Assembly (NCBI GenBank): GCA_951812925.1
Contig: OX638369.1
Span: 42,093,061 to 42,157,060, forward strand
DNA length: 64,000 nucleotides
Reading direction: 5' to 3'
Source: Calliopum simillimum
Lineage: Eukaryota; Arthropoda; Insecta; Diptera; Lauxaniidae
Part shown: in pieces, positions 34,900 through 46,018 of the stretch
Position numbering within the stretch: position 1 is the first letter of the stretch
How the letters are laid out: every line of letters starts with the position of its first letter
Program-made: the position numbers and the translations under genes
Notes under the pieces: model-generated
What the model saw: only the letters and a program-made list of their open reading frames with translations
Databases searched by the model: none
What the model was told of the DNA's origin: nothing

Positions 34900-35590
34900 A
34901 ATTTTGTTTAATTCTTGGAAATAACCAATAATCAAAAGGCGTCCGATCTGAAGACCCCAGAGACCGTAACTGCATGTTATATCAGCAATGTTAATCAAGA
35001 TGTATCGATTTAGTTCCTTTTTCTTTTGGTTTTCTAACAAATGTTCGAAATTTTTTGTAAGTAGTTTTCAGTATACCATTTCGCAGTTATTGTCAGGGGA
35101 ATGTCAGCTACAATTTTTGATCTGTTAAAGTAAATAGATATAATAAATTTTGTTGGTGATTTTTTTTTCATTGCTTTAATAGGAGAATTCGCTCCATACC
35201 ATAGACCGTAGTTTATAGATCCCATCATTGAAGGCACAGCAATGGCATCTAACCCCAAAGCATTAGCAATCGTTTGTTGTGTCAATTGTGGGTCTTCTTC
35301 AACTTAAGCTTTGATAAACATCATACATGTGTCAAAAAACAAAGATTTTTCATAATTTCCCTTGTACTCTACAGAAAAATGTCCATTCTCGAAAATTTGA
35401 AACCATTTTGAAACAGTTTGAACAGAAGGTGCATTCTTACCATATTGGCATTCCTTGAACATTTTTACTGGCTTGAATTGTAAAGCCGTAAAGAATCGTG
35501 TGTCGCACTTCTTACTAAGTATGTTGGTTTCGGCATTTCTTTCGACTTTACATCAGTTATTTTAAATTTTCGCATTGAGTCTTTTTCCAG
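34900..35590 (-). pseudogene. decayed mariner-type transposase
   Basis: On the minus strand, starting near 35540 (ATGCCGAAACCAAC), fragments resemble a mariner N-terminal DNA-binding region: APSVQTVSKWFQIFENGHFS, then EEDPQLTQQTIANALGLD (second helix-turn-helix), and later LTITAKWYTENYLQKIS, which resembles the region before the second catalytic Asp. The three parts lie in order but in different frames with stops, and no catalytic motif is intact. Terminal repeats were not found. Assignment rests on short similarity from memory. Confidence 0.45.
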
Positions 35591-35599
35591 ACACATGTA

Positions 35600-37977
35600 G
35601 AGTTACTTAACCATAACAAATGTCAATAATATTACATATGTATCTACATAAATTATAATTATTATTAAGTAATTGTAAAATTGTTTTAATTACAAGTATA
35701 ATGTGTAATTATTATATAAAATAGAATTTAAATATCAGTCAATTACCTTTCATTAGTCGTGTTATTCTAACTTTCTCTTTCAAATAAAAAACATGCAAAT
35801 GGAGAATATTCATATCAAATGTTTTAAAAAATACACTCTGACATAAACGCAAATACCTTCGAAACGCAATGTTTAGTAAACTATTGACGCAATTTTGATA
35901 CGGGTACATTTCGTGATACGTCATGAGTGGGAGTGGCACCACCCATGAAACGCATTGAAGAAAGTTGAAAGTTTTTGAAAATGTAATAAAATTCTGTTGT
36001 GTTTGTCAATTTAATTACATGGTTCAAAATTATAGATAGATATTTATTAGAGTTTTCTTCTTTTTTTTTTCAATATATAAATATACATATATATATGTAT
36101 ATATTATAAATTTTCCATTATAACTATAAAACACGCAATCAAATATTGAACTTAGGTATAGATTACTTCTATAAATGTTATTTCTTTTTAATGACGTTTA
36201 ATCGGTTTCTTGACGTCAGCATGTAATTTATACAATTAAAATATATTTATTTATATGCCATAACTCTATTTAAGTTTCATATAAGAAAAACATTTGTTTA
36301 TTCCAGTTCAGAACATTAACGCTGTTAGCTAGTGTTTTTATTTTAACATACATATTGCTAATGCAAAATGAATCTTTGTTTGTATGTAAATAAATAAATT
36401 AATATGTATGTTTGCAAGTGCAAGTGTCTTCTTTATATCAACTATTCCAGACTTTGTATACTCGGTATCAAATGGTCATATGCACAATACGTATATAGTT
36501 CAAATTTAATCATGAAAATGTGTTCTATCATCGTTCTTGACGGCAAATAAGCGAATGTTATATTTTCTATTACTCGTATACCCTCAGTGTTTCAATTATT
36601 GAATACCCTACTTTTCCTCGTTGAGGTTGTTCTTTATGCTAAGTTCCATTTTTCGAATTTCGCAAAACCAACGGAGTTGTTAGAGTAAGGGACAAAAGTA
36701 ATGTCGTAATATAAACTAGCTGACATTTTGATAGAAATGAATAAAATTGGGTTTTGTTTTCACTAAAAGTTTTACTGATAATATGAAATTGATGGTATTA
36801 AGTTGAAAAAATGATATCTGTCAAATAATGTCTACTATTTAATTTTCTATAGCAAAACCATTTATTGGTCATAAAACGTCGATAATTATTTTGAAGTGAA
36901 AAATAATAAAAAAAAATTTTTTTTTTTTTGCTAAATGGGTCAAATTTGGCTTGAAGAAGATTCAGAAAAATAGTAAAACTAGACTTATTTTTTTCGATGC
37001 AATGTTATAAATACTATGATTCAATTTTTCACGAAACTTCTTCAATATCATAGGAATGTAGGGCATAAATGCTTTGCTAATGATGCATACTTACATTCTT
37101 CATAATGCATTTTTTCCACATCGTGCATTATGTGTAACTAAGTAACTGTACACAATTTAGTTCAGTTACTTTCGTAGTTCTAGTGTAGTGATAAAATGTT
37201 AAACATTTTTGCAAAATTAGCTAGTTTCAAATTGTGTAATGTTATATGTTATGTATAAGTTACACTTAGAAAGTATTGATAAAATATGCACATGGGTACC
37301 ACCCACAAAAATCAAATTTTTATCTCGTGAACTCTAGGAAACTAAAGAATTGTTAACACCCCCAAATAGTCTATCATAGCTTTGCAGAGATATTCATTCT
37401 CATAATTCAGTGCAAGTCAAAAAAGACAATTCTGCATGAAATTCGTAGTAAATTACATACTTACTACGAACAGAACTTTCATAATAAGATGAAACGCTCC
37501 TTTTATTCAGTGTATATCAGATGCAATTTCGGTAGAAGCGGTATTGTCGATGATAATTTAGGTACCAAAGACTCATACTTGTTCTCCAGCGACTGTAAAC
37601 ATTTGTAAGACTGTGTAATATGTAATATGATTTAATTATTATGGTTTTTTTTTTTTGCAATAAATTCTAGAAATTGCATACAAGTTGATTGTATGAGTAA
37701 TTAAGTTATCAGAAAAGAAAAAAAAAGAAAAAAAAAAAAAACCAATAGTATGAGTCTGCAAGCATTACAAAGAAAATTGACGTCAAATAACCTTAGAAAC
37801 TTAGATATATGTAAGTTGCGACTTTTCCAAACTACAATTAACTAAGTAATTCGAGTTAAAATGGAAAAAGCATTTTCTCTGAAAGTTAAGTTAGCATTTT
37901 TATAGTGTGGTTTTTTCCAGACTCATTTCATGTACTAGATAATCTATTGAATATGCATAAATTCAAGTTATATCTGA
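35600..37977. other. intergenic with a family-D repeat
   Basis: AT-rich tract. At 35920-35950 there is a CGTGGCACC-type scrap (GGGAGTGGCACCACCCATG), and another at 37300 (GGGTACCACCCACAAAAATC). The segment 36655-36870 is the family-D repeat described separately. The 67-codon frame at 35739-35942 is not convincing. Confidence 0.4.
36655..36870 (+). repeat. family-D repeat, copy 1
   Basis: GTTAGAGTAAGGGACAAAAG followed by TAATGTCGTAATATAAAC and GAAATGAATAAAATTGGG matches 41418-41680 (GGCAAAAGTTATGTCATAAT, GAAATAAATAAAATTGGG) and part of the interior of the element at 47672-48382 (ACAAAAGTAATGACATACTA). The start GTTAGAGTAAGGGAC is like the ends of families A and B. The right end is not defined. 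Confidence 0.55.
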
Positions 37978-37980
37978 TAA

Positions 37981-39729
37981 CACTAGTTTACAAATGATTA
38001 AAATTTTTTTTCCCAGCGAATGCCGTTACTCATTTTATATGGAAAATGGGCTGCTGATTCCGGAAATCGCATTTTTTTTTTATTATTTCGTGTCGTTTTC
38101 GAGATATCGGTCATTTTCGGTTTTTGGACCGAAAAAAAAAGATAGTTCCACTTAAATACAAATATCTCAAGAACCAATGTTTATATTCAAACAAATAATA
38201 TGCCATATTAAAGGTAATTAAATTACCTACAAATGATATCCACATCACTTTTTGGTTGGTTCGTTAGTTTCGATGAAATAAATTGATTTCTGAAAAAAAG
38301 AGTATATTTTTCCGAAAAAATTACAAAAATGTCTAAATCAACTGCATATTTTTACAAGAAAAAAAAATTTTAAAAATCATTTTGTATTTTTATATCATAG
38401 TCTATAAATTTGTTAGGCAAATAAAATACTATTTAAGAAAATCGATGGAAAAATGCAAAAGTTGTATACAATTCATTGATAAGTTACCAAAATGCGTTTT
38501 TCCCTATTTTTCCGTTTTTTTGTAATAAACCGTTCGAAAATTTGAAACTTTTTGTAAAAGAAATTAGAAAATCCAAAAAATTCTTAAAGAAGGCATTAAA
38601 AGGAAATACCCGTGCCTCGCCGTTTTTCTCTAGCACGTCAGATTTTTTTTTAATCGATTTTTGAAGTTTTTTAATCCACTGTACATGAAAAAACAGAAAT
38701 AACGCATTCTTGTGTTAAATCGATGAATTTAACTATATGATCCTTACATCTGAGGTGTATCATGTCTTCAGCAAACTTATGCAGGATACTACGCGGAATA
38801 TTTTTGTAGACAATTTTAACCCTTTCAAACCCCCACATGTAGGTCAAAATGACCTTCATGTGGGGGTCAAAATGACCCACATGTGAGGGTCTTAGAGGGT
38901 TAAAATTTTCTACAAAAATATTCCTCGCAGTATCCTGCATAAGTTTACTGAAGACATGATACACCTCAGATGTAAGGATCATATAGTTAAATTCATCGAT
39001 TTAACACAAGAATGCGTTATTTCTGTTTTTTCATGTACAGTGGATTAAAAAACTTCAAAAATCGATTAAAAAAAAATCTGACGTGCTAGAGAAAAACGGC
39101 GAGGCACGGGTATTTCCTTTTAATGCCTTCTTTAAGAATTTTTTGGATTTTCTAATTTCTTTTACAAAAAGTTTCAAATTTTCGAACGGTTTATTACAAA
39201 AAAACGGAAAAATAGGGAAAAACGCATTTTGGTAACTTATCAATGAATTGTATACAACTTTTGCATTTTTCCATCGATTTTCTTAAATGATATCTTATTT
39301 TCTTCACAAATATATAGTCTATGATACAAAAAAAAAAAATATTATAAAAAAGTTATGTCTTCTTGTAAATTTGAAGTTGAATTTGATTTTTTCTTAATTT
39401 TTTTGAAGAAAAAAATTTTTTTTTTTTAGAAATCAATTTATTTCACCGAAACTAACGAACCAACCAAAAAGTGATGCGGATATCATTTGTAGGTAATTTA
39501 ATTGCCTTTAATATGACATATTATTTGTTTAAATACAAACATTGGTTCTTGAGATATTTGTATTTTAATGGAACTATCTTTTTTTTTTTGGTCCAAAAAC
39601 CTAAAATGACCGATATCTCGAAAACGACACGAAATAAAAAAAAAAAAATGCGATTTTCGGAATCAGCAGCCCATTTTCCATATAAAATGAGTAACGGCAT
39701 TCGCTGGGAGTTTTGGCTGTAAACTAGTG
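37981..39729. mobile_element. 1.75-kb palindrome, foldback element 2, TAA duplication
   Basis: CACTAGTTTACA at the left and TGTAAACTAGTG at the right, each flanked by TAA (37978-37980, 39730-39732), bound two arms of about 830 bp. The inner ~390 bp of the arms appear identical: both strands give the same 62-residue translation (38476-38664 plus, 39243-39055 minus). The outer parts differ by scattered changes and small indels. The centre, 38859.5, coincides with the middle of a TTAA-bounded hairpin (38816-38903). No transposase. Ends and target duplication link it to 28366-29260 and 53042-53666. Confidence 0.85.
38816..38903. repeat. 88-bp TTAA-bounded hairpin at the palindrome apex
   Basis: TTAACCCTTTCAAACCCCCA at the left and AGGGTCTTAGAGGGTTAA at the right pair as a stem. 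Inner repeats GGTCAAAATGACC and GGGGGTCAAAATGACCC are themselves palindromic. TTAACCC ends resemble a miniature piggyBac-type element, like those at 8433 and 8641. It sits exactly on the symmetry axis of the larger palindrome. Confidence 0.6.
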
Positions 39730-40404
39730 TAATTAGAAAACAAGCGAGCCTCTTTTAAGCTTAATTTAAAGTGCATAGGTACTAAATAAAAATTATTACA
39801 GATAATAACTAGCGAATTTATGTTTTTCCTGTATTTACGCTTAATGGTTGCTTGTTTTCATTATCAACCGACTTGCAAATATTGCACGTCTGAAGGTTGT
39901 TTCGGGATAGTTCAGGGTTAAATAATAGTTCTGTCTTTTAAGCAAGTAGCGTTTTTCAATTATTGTATATGGACATTTCCCAGGTGACGAACGTAACCGT
40001 CGTACACATTTAATGTGCTCCTAGATAGCACTATAATTAGTGCCAACTTAAATAGAAGGCGAAGTCCTGGTTCCAAGATACACGCAAAAAAAAAGACACA
40101 CAACGAACGTGATAAAAATAGAAGTAGCTTTCGTGCCTTTTCAAAGAAAGACAAAATTCAGTGACACAAGTCAGAATTTTAAAGTGCGACTTATTTTAGA
40201 ATCTTATGCAATAATGTTACTTTATAATGTATTTTGCTTGATTCAAATATCTTCTGTACTTTTCCTTGTTTTGATCATAATCATTATCGATACGTGACAA
40301 TATGAACTTGGCATTTTGTCCACCATACAAATTTTAAATTGAAAATCTTTCAAAAAACCAGGACTTCCGACTGAATGTTGGATCACCTTATCTTGTTAAG
40401 TTGA

Positions 40405-40720
40405 GGTGGCATCACCAATTTTCCAAAGGATGTCATTTGTCCCTAGCAATTTTACATGTGTACCAAATCTCATAAATTATTTATTTCGTTTTTTAGGGTC
40501 GTGACATCGCTAATTTTCCCAAGGAACATTATTTGTCCTGGCGCTTTGTATACATGTATTAAATCTCATTCATGTGCGATAAATATTTTCGGAGATATGA
40601 TGAAGTGATTTTCGTGAGGGCGTGATACCCCCATTTTTCCCAGTACACATTATTTGTCTTAATGTTTTTTACATACATATGTACCAGATCTCATCCATGT
40701 ACGCTAAATTGTTTTAGAAA
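40405..40720 (+). repeat. degenerate tandem repeat, three units of ~95-120 bp
   Basis: Three successive units carry CAATTTTCCAAAGGATGTCA, TAATTTTCCCAAGGAACATT and CATTTTTCCCAGTACACATT, each followed by ATTTGTC(C/T), a TACATGTGTACC-like piece, ATCTCAT and an ATATGATGA-like end. Related units occur at 58630-58920. No coding potential. Confidence 0.55.
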
Positions 40721-41019
40721 TATGATGATTTAAATTGTTGGCGGAATCAGATCCTTAGAGTTAAATTTTGGCAACAAGCGGTATGTGTTAAAAGAAACAG
40801 GTATTTTTTTTTGTATTTTTTTCATGTTCAGTGAAAATTGTAAGAATCCGAAGAAGTTTGGGAAATAACACCCTTTAGTGCTATCTGCAAATATAAAAAT
40901 TATAAAAATGGTTTATAATGGGCTAAAATGTTCTAGAAAATTTTTCCTTGCGTGATTGAATGACGACTTTGGGACAACAAGTTTTATCCAAAACTAATTT
41001 TAGAGTTTTGCAGTGGGGT

Positions 41020-41330
41020 GATATTTCGAAAATACAGCTTTGCGGGTGTGTAGGCATAAAACGGCATCAAGGAGTGCGCGAATGCTCTTCGCAAACTCTA
41101 AAGAGTTGTTCAGTTAAGTCTTGGCTACAATTTGTTTTTAATTGTTTGGAAAAATACGGAATGGTTTAGTATCTATGACCATTTGAGGCCCAAGACGCTA
41201 TTTTTTCGAGTCAGTTTGTTGAACACCTTCTTTCCTTTAGTCTTTAACTACAACTTTGTTGAAGATAGCAAAACAAAATCCCGAACGGTTTACGCGATAT
41301 AGCCGTGGCAAAAGTGCATTTTCTTTGAAA
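41020..41330 (+). repeat. piggyBac-like family fragment, copy 3
   Basis: Matches the interior of 8641-9270 (GAGTTGTTCAGTTAAGTCTT, TTTAATTGTTTGGAAAAATA, CTTTCCTTTAGTCTTTAACT, TATAGCCGTGGC). Neither TTAA end is present. The preceding segment 40962-41030 is shared, inverted, with 12861-12925. Confidence 0.65.
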
Positions 41331-41417
41331 AAGCAAGTTCTAACCCAAATATTAACAGGGTGGGTAGTAATCGGTAAAACACCGAAAATGTCAGATTTCT
41401 GGGACTTCTGAAAAATT

Positions 41418-41680
41418 GTCATTTTTCAAAAATCGCAAAACCAAGGGAGTTATTTGAGCCGTTAATTTTAAAAGTAGAGAAAAGTGGCAAAAGTTATGTC
41501 ATAATATGAACTGCGTGATATTTTGTTAGAAATAAATAAAATTGGGCTCTGTTTTACGGAAAGCTTACTTGATAGTGCAGAGTTGATAGCATTTAGTTCA
41601 AAAATTTATATCAGTTAAATAACTGATTATTATGGCAAATAATGTGTTTTACATTACTTTTGCCCCTATATTAATTTATT
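41418..41680 (+). repeat. family-D repeat, copy 2
   Basis: Follows the same order of blocks as 36655-36870 (TCGCAAAACCAAGGGAGTTA, AAAGTTATGTCATAATATGA, AATAAATAAAATTGGGCTC, GTGCAGAGTTGATAGCATTT). It ends near ACATTACTTTTGCCCCTATA, whose complement TATAGGGGCAAAAGTAATGT resembles the beginning of the unit, so a terminal inverted repeat is likely here. Confidence 0.55.
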
Positions 41681-41740
41681 ACACTTAAAAAAAAAAAAAA
41701 AAAAAAACCATTTAATTGTTAAAATAACGATAAACATCGT

Positions 41741-41930
41741 AAATCAGACCTTTCTTAATGCACTGCAGATTAAATCGCAAATAAATTTAATGTCACAAAT
41801 TACTTCACTTTAATTTATGCAAAAAATGCCTAAGAGTTTGTTTTGATATTTAACAAATAATGCAATTTAAAAGAAATTTCCAGTTTCTTTTTTATAAAAA
41901 CCACAATTTATTTGTAAATTTATTAGCCAA
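41741..41930 (+). repeat. direct repeat, unit 1 (pair with 42962-43160)
   Basis: CAGACCTTTCTTAATGC, TTAAATCGCAAATAAA, AAATTACTTCACTTTAATTT and ATTTCCAGTTTCTTTTT recur in order at 42962-43160. A second shared block (GAATCCGAA...GTGCTATCTG) precedes each unit, at 40851-40890 and 42753-42800. The pair is an old direct duplication about 1.2 kb apart, later altered by the LINE insertion. Confidence 0.65.
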
Positions 41931-42140
41931 AATTTGGAAAAAAAATTGCAATTAACGCTAATATTTTTATCTCTTAAAAAAATAAAAATAAAAAAAAATA
42001 TATAAAAATTTTATTTAGAAAAATAATAATAATATTTATTGAATACATACATATTAAAAAAAAGAAGTAGTGCATTTCTTTGTCATACATTGAAAGTTTA
42101 ATAATCTGAGCAGTTTTAAAAAAAGCTAAAGAATCCGAAA

Positions 42141-42750
42141 GCTTCACGTATTTAGGCAGCATTATCTCAATGGATGGTGGAGCAAAAGAGGATATTAACT
42201 CAAGAATAGCAAAAGCAAAAGGCACGTTTGCTCAACTGAACAAAATATGGTCTTCATCCGTTATATCCACCAAAACGAGAGTACGCATTTTTGATTCGAA
42301 TGTGAAATCGGTTTTGTTATATGGGTGCGAAACATGGCATGTTACTGCACAACTAACGAACAAGCTGCATGTATTCGTCAACAAATGCTTAAGGCGTATA
42401 CTAAAGGTTTGGTGGCCTCGCACTATATCAAATGCCGAGCTACATCAAAAATGCAAACAGAAGGCTATAGCAAACGAGATCAAGCTGCGCAAATGGGGAT
42501 GGATTGGTCACACTCTCCGGAAACCACACAGCGAAGTTTGTCGCCAGGCCCTTGAGTGGAATCCACAAGGCAGTAGAGGACGTGGTAGACCCAAAACCAA
42601 CTGGAAAAGGTCGTTGGAAAAGGAAATCCAAGAATAAGGAAAATCGTGGCAAGAGATCAAAGTCATCGCAAGGGATCGTGACAAATGGAGAGATTTCATA
42701 TTGGCCCTATGCTCCTCCTAGGAGTTAAACGAGAATACATACATACATAC
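42141..42750 (+). pseudogene. 5'-truncated LINE retrotransposon, 3' end of pol
   Basis: The frame opens with SFTYLGSIISMDGGAKEDI and continues through STKTRVRIFDSNVKSVLLYG, CETWHV, VNKCLRRIL, WGWIGHTLRKP and GSRGRGRPKTNWKRSLEKE. This is the C-terminal part of a non-LTR retrotransposon reverse-transcriptase polyprotein (no catalytic YADD; only the downstream region). A TAA at 42635-42637 interrupts it, yet homology resumes (WQEIKVIARDRDKWRDFILA) to a stop near 42718. The copy ends in (ACAT)n. A perfect 13-bp target duplication, AAAGAATCCGAAA, flanks it at 42128-42140 and 42751-42763. The clade is not certain; RTE-like is my guess. Confidence 0.85.
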
Positions 42751-42961
42751 AAAGAATCCGAAAAAGTTCGAGAAACATCACTCTTTGTAGTGCTATCTGA
42801 TTATATGCTGTGCATTGTCAAGAGCAAATAACTATATTTTAAATACCAAGCACTAAAAAAATAAGATATATGTTAAAATAACGTGTTTCCGGCGTAAATA
42901 TTATTGAACTTAGTATAAATATATTCATTGAAAGAAGAAGAAGAAAAAAAAAAAAAAAAAT

Positions 42962-43160
42962 CTATAGAGCCAGACCTATCTTAATGCGCTTCTGCTTAAA
43001 TCGCAGAGAAAAAAAATGTATACTGCAAAATTACTTCTCTATAATTTATGCAAAAAAATTCCTAAGACGTTTTGATATTTAGCAAATACTGATATTTAAA
43101 AGCAATTTCCAGTTTTTTATTATAAATTTTACAATTAATTTGTATATGTATCAGCAACGT
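42962..43160 (+). repeat. direct repeat, unit 2 (pair with 41741-41930)
   Basis: CAGACCTATCTTAATGCG, TTAAATCGCAGAGAAA, AAATTACTTCTCTATAATTT and TTTGATATTTAGCAAATA follow unit 1 with moderate divergence. A GAA/A-rich run (42928-42960) precedes it. Non-coding. Confidence 0.65.
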
Positions 43161-43650
43161 TTTATAAAACAAGAGAAACAGTAAACAAATTAAAATTTAG
43201 CATAAAAAAAGTAGAAAAAAGGAGGAAAATGCAATGACGCAAATTTTTGTTTATCTTTTTGTTTTAAATTTTGTTTGTTAAGCAAAACTTTTTTTATAAA
43301 AAGAAGCCTCGGCTTGAGTCAGAGAATCTTGATTTTATATAGTATATCATGTATTGTATACTTATATAGACAAGAAAAGAATCGTATGCGTGGCTTTGAA
43401 GATTAAATTCACTTTCGTATGATGCACACTGGGGTTTTGTTAAAATTTGTTTGCTTAAAAACAGTCGAAACTTAAAAAAAAAATTCCTAAACAACGAACA
43501 TTTTTAAAAACTCGAACAAATGTATAAAAAATTTAGAAGTATTGACAAATTTGAGATTGAAAATGTCTAAAAAATCTAATAAGGCTGTAAAAAGTGAAAA
43601 AGTTAAAAACATCACGAATTGTATTAAAAAAGTCAAGTAATCTATATATT

Positions 43651-44071
43651 AATACGCAAGACAAAAATTTGTCCTACCTTTTTTACTTAGTTAGAAATGG
43701 AGCACGACTCTTAATTATACACCTTTAGAAAGGTATTTATGTGTAAATGTGCACAAAGTTAAAATTATTTTAATATTTTGACATTAATCCAAGTAAAATT
43801 AAAGGCAAATTTTTCAATATTAACAACGACAAAATACGCGGTCACACAGAGCTGAAAAGAGCATACAACACAAAGAGAAAGACAAAAAGCTGACTGACAC
43901 TGACTTCATGTATTTGGTTTTCTTTTCGTTTCTCATTTGTCATTGTACTAGGGATGATAAATGCGCTTTTCTATTTTGTACCAAATAGCAAAAAAAGTAC
44001 TAAAACTTTTCAAAAAGTGCCAAAATTATTTAATACATTTGTGGTCCAATTTTAACCACTGGGCGATTCTA
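43651..44071 (+). repeat. dispersed direct repeat, copy 1 (with 52599-52980)
   Basis: About 420 bp that reappears in the same orientation 8.9 kb downstream: AAAAATTTGTCCTACCTTTT, GGTATTTATGTGTAAATGTG, ACAAAATACGCGGTCACACA, ATTTTGTACCAAATAGCAAA and AATACATTTGTGGTCCAATT. The copies share order and spacing with small indels. There are no inverted ends and no reading frame. Family unknown. Confidence 0.8.
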
Positions 44072-44352
44072 TTACCAATAAATTCAAAAATTTCGAGAAG
44101 ATGGAAATGTGTTGAAAATGGCGAGAAATGTTGAATATGAAAAAAACTCAAATTAAAAATTTGTCAAAAAAAATGTTAAAAAAGTCGGGTAATTTTTAAA
44201 AAACAAGCCAATTTTCAAAAAGTCAGCAATAGTTGAAATGATCGAAATATAAGGAAAGGCGTTGAAAAACTCATAAAGCGCCGAAAAAATGGAAAAAGGT
44301 TTAAATTTTCGAAACGATTTGAAAAATTTTAGATAAATCGAATTTTTTTGAC

Positions 44353-44686
44353 TAAAAGCCGCTTCAGACTATCTGAGAAGTCATAGAAAAACTCTTATGA
44401 GTTGTCAAATTTGTCAGTGTTGATAGTGTGAATGTAAATTTATTACACAAATGATTTATCAGCAGAAAACTCTTATGAGTTATTTTGGCATTAGATTTGA
44501 ATCTATTTGGAAAGAGAAGTCATAGAAGTTTTCAAATTTTTTAATGTTGTTTGAAAAATATGAAATTAAAACAATTTGAACAAAATAAATTAAAAACAAT
44601 TAAAATTTGACAGTCAGAGAAAAAATCAAATAGAAAAACATAAGAAAACGCGTGTGACTTCTCAGATAGTCTGAAGTGCCTTTAAG
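44353..44686. mobile_element. 334-bp MITE
   Basis: The left end TAAAAGCCGCTTCAGACTAT, then CTGAGAAGTCA, faces the inverted right end TGACTTCTCAGATAGTCTGA and AGTGCCTTTA. The terminal repeats are about 30 bp with few mismatches. Internal AAAACTCTTATGAGTT occurs twice. Non-coding; target duplication not clear. Confidence 0.7.
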
Positions 44687-45116
44687 TAATTTGAAAAATG
44701 TTGAAACAATTCATGAATGTTAAGAAATTTTTAACAGGAATGAAAAAGTCAAAGTCAAAGTGTTGATAAAATGGCTTTGAAAAGTAGAAATTTATTTTCA
44801 TATGATGCGAAACAGTTTACGATTCTAGTGTAAAAAGGAAAACGTCTTGAATCGTAGTTAAAAATGTTTCATTTCCACTTCGTCATAAAAAAGTTTTCGA
44901 AATGAAGAGTTGTTCAAATTGCAAGGATTACGGAACAAGTAGGATAATGTGGAAAAATCTAAAAATGTTTTGAAAACTGTGAAAAATGGTAAATATATCA
45001 ATAAATTGGAAAAAATCTTAAAGAAAATATCTTGAAAGGTTAGAAAATTTCGAAAAATATTGCAGAAGTTGAAAAATGATCGAATAAGCAGAAAAATGTT
45101 GAATATTTAAAAATTA

Positions 45117-46018
45117 TTGGGTGTACAACATAAAAACCGGAATTTGACGGTGGATGTCCGTACTAACAAATATCGTGAAAGCTTGAACTTTATATATATG
45201 TCATTTTGAAGATACATTTGACAGCTGTCAAAATCAGTCAACAAAACAATTTTATCTTGTGTGCATCATTATTATTTTTCACGATGAATAACTTCGAAAA
45301 TTGGAGAAAAAGACAGCATTTGCGGGGGGGTTCTAGTGGGTCATTTTTTTGCAAAGAAAACAGATGCCAAAAGTCATCGCATTCTTGTAGAAGTTTATGG
45401 GGACTATGCTCCAGCTGAATCAAGCTGTCGTGAGTGGTTTAAAAGTGGTTATTTTGATGTCGAAGACAAAGAACGTCCTGGTCAGGACCAGCTAGGTGTG
45501 ATCCATTATGAGCTGTTGCCAGGTGGCCAAACCATTAATGCTCAATTCTATCGTCAACAATTGATCCAATTGAAGCAGAAAATCCAGGCAGAGCGGCCAA
45601 CGTATGCGACCAGACATGAGTCAATCATTTTCCACCACGATAACGCTCGGCCACATATTGCTGCCCCAGTCAAAAATTACCTGGAAAACAACGGAATACA
45701 ACGGATGGGAAATTTTGCCTCACCCGCTTTATAGCCCAGACCTTGCACCATCAGACTACCATTTGTTTCGATCGATGCAGAATGCCCTATCAGGAATACG
45801 CTTCACTTAAGTTCAAGATATCGAAAATTGGCTCGATTCATTTTTGGCCGCCAACCCGGCGCAATTTTTTTGGGATGGAATTCATAAATTGCCTGAAAGA
45901 TGGGGAAATGTTGTAGCTTCCAATGGACAATACTTTGAATAAAATATATTGTAATATTTTTCCACAATAAAGCATCAAATTTCGCTAAAAAATTCCGGTT
46001 TTTAAGTTGTACACCCAA
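45117..46018 (+). mobile_element. internally deleted mariner element
   Basis: Terminal inverted repeats TTGGGTGTACAACATAAAAA and TTTTTAAGTTGTACACCCAA (28 bp, one mismatch); TA precedes the left end, while CA follows the right. The transposase region runs from the ATG at 45284 to the TAA at 45942. An early frameshift separates MNNFENWRKRQHLR from the AKKTDAKSHRILVEVYGDYA frame. That frame then jumps from DVEDKERPGQ straight to DQLGVIHYELLPGG, losing most of the region between the N-terminal domain and the second catalytic Asp. HHDNARPH (second Asp) follows, and a shift near 45700 precedes YSPDLAPSDYHLF (third Asp) and ERWGNVVASNGQYFE. About 219 codons remain of ~345. Inactive. Closest to the Himar/cecropia-type mariners, from memory. 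Confidence 0.9.

Noticed and set aside
38476..39243. Identical 62-residue open frames on opposite strands
   Set aside because: They are the two arms of the palindrome at 37981-39729, not two genes; no ATG context or domain.
42170..42637. Possible host gene resembling craniofacial-development-protein-like sequences
   Set aside because: The flanking 13-bp target duplication, (ACAT)n tail and 5' truncation show that it is a LINE copy.
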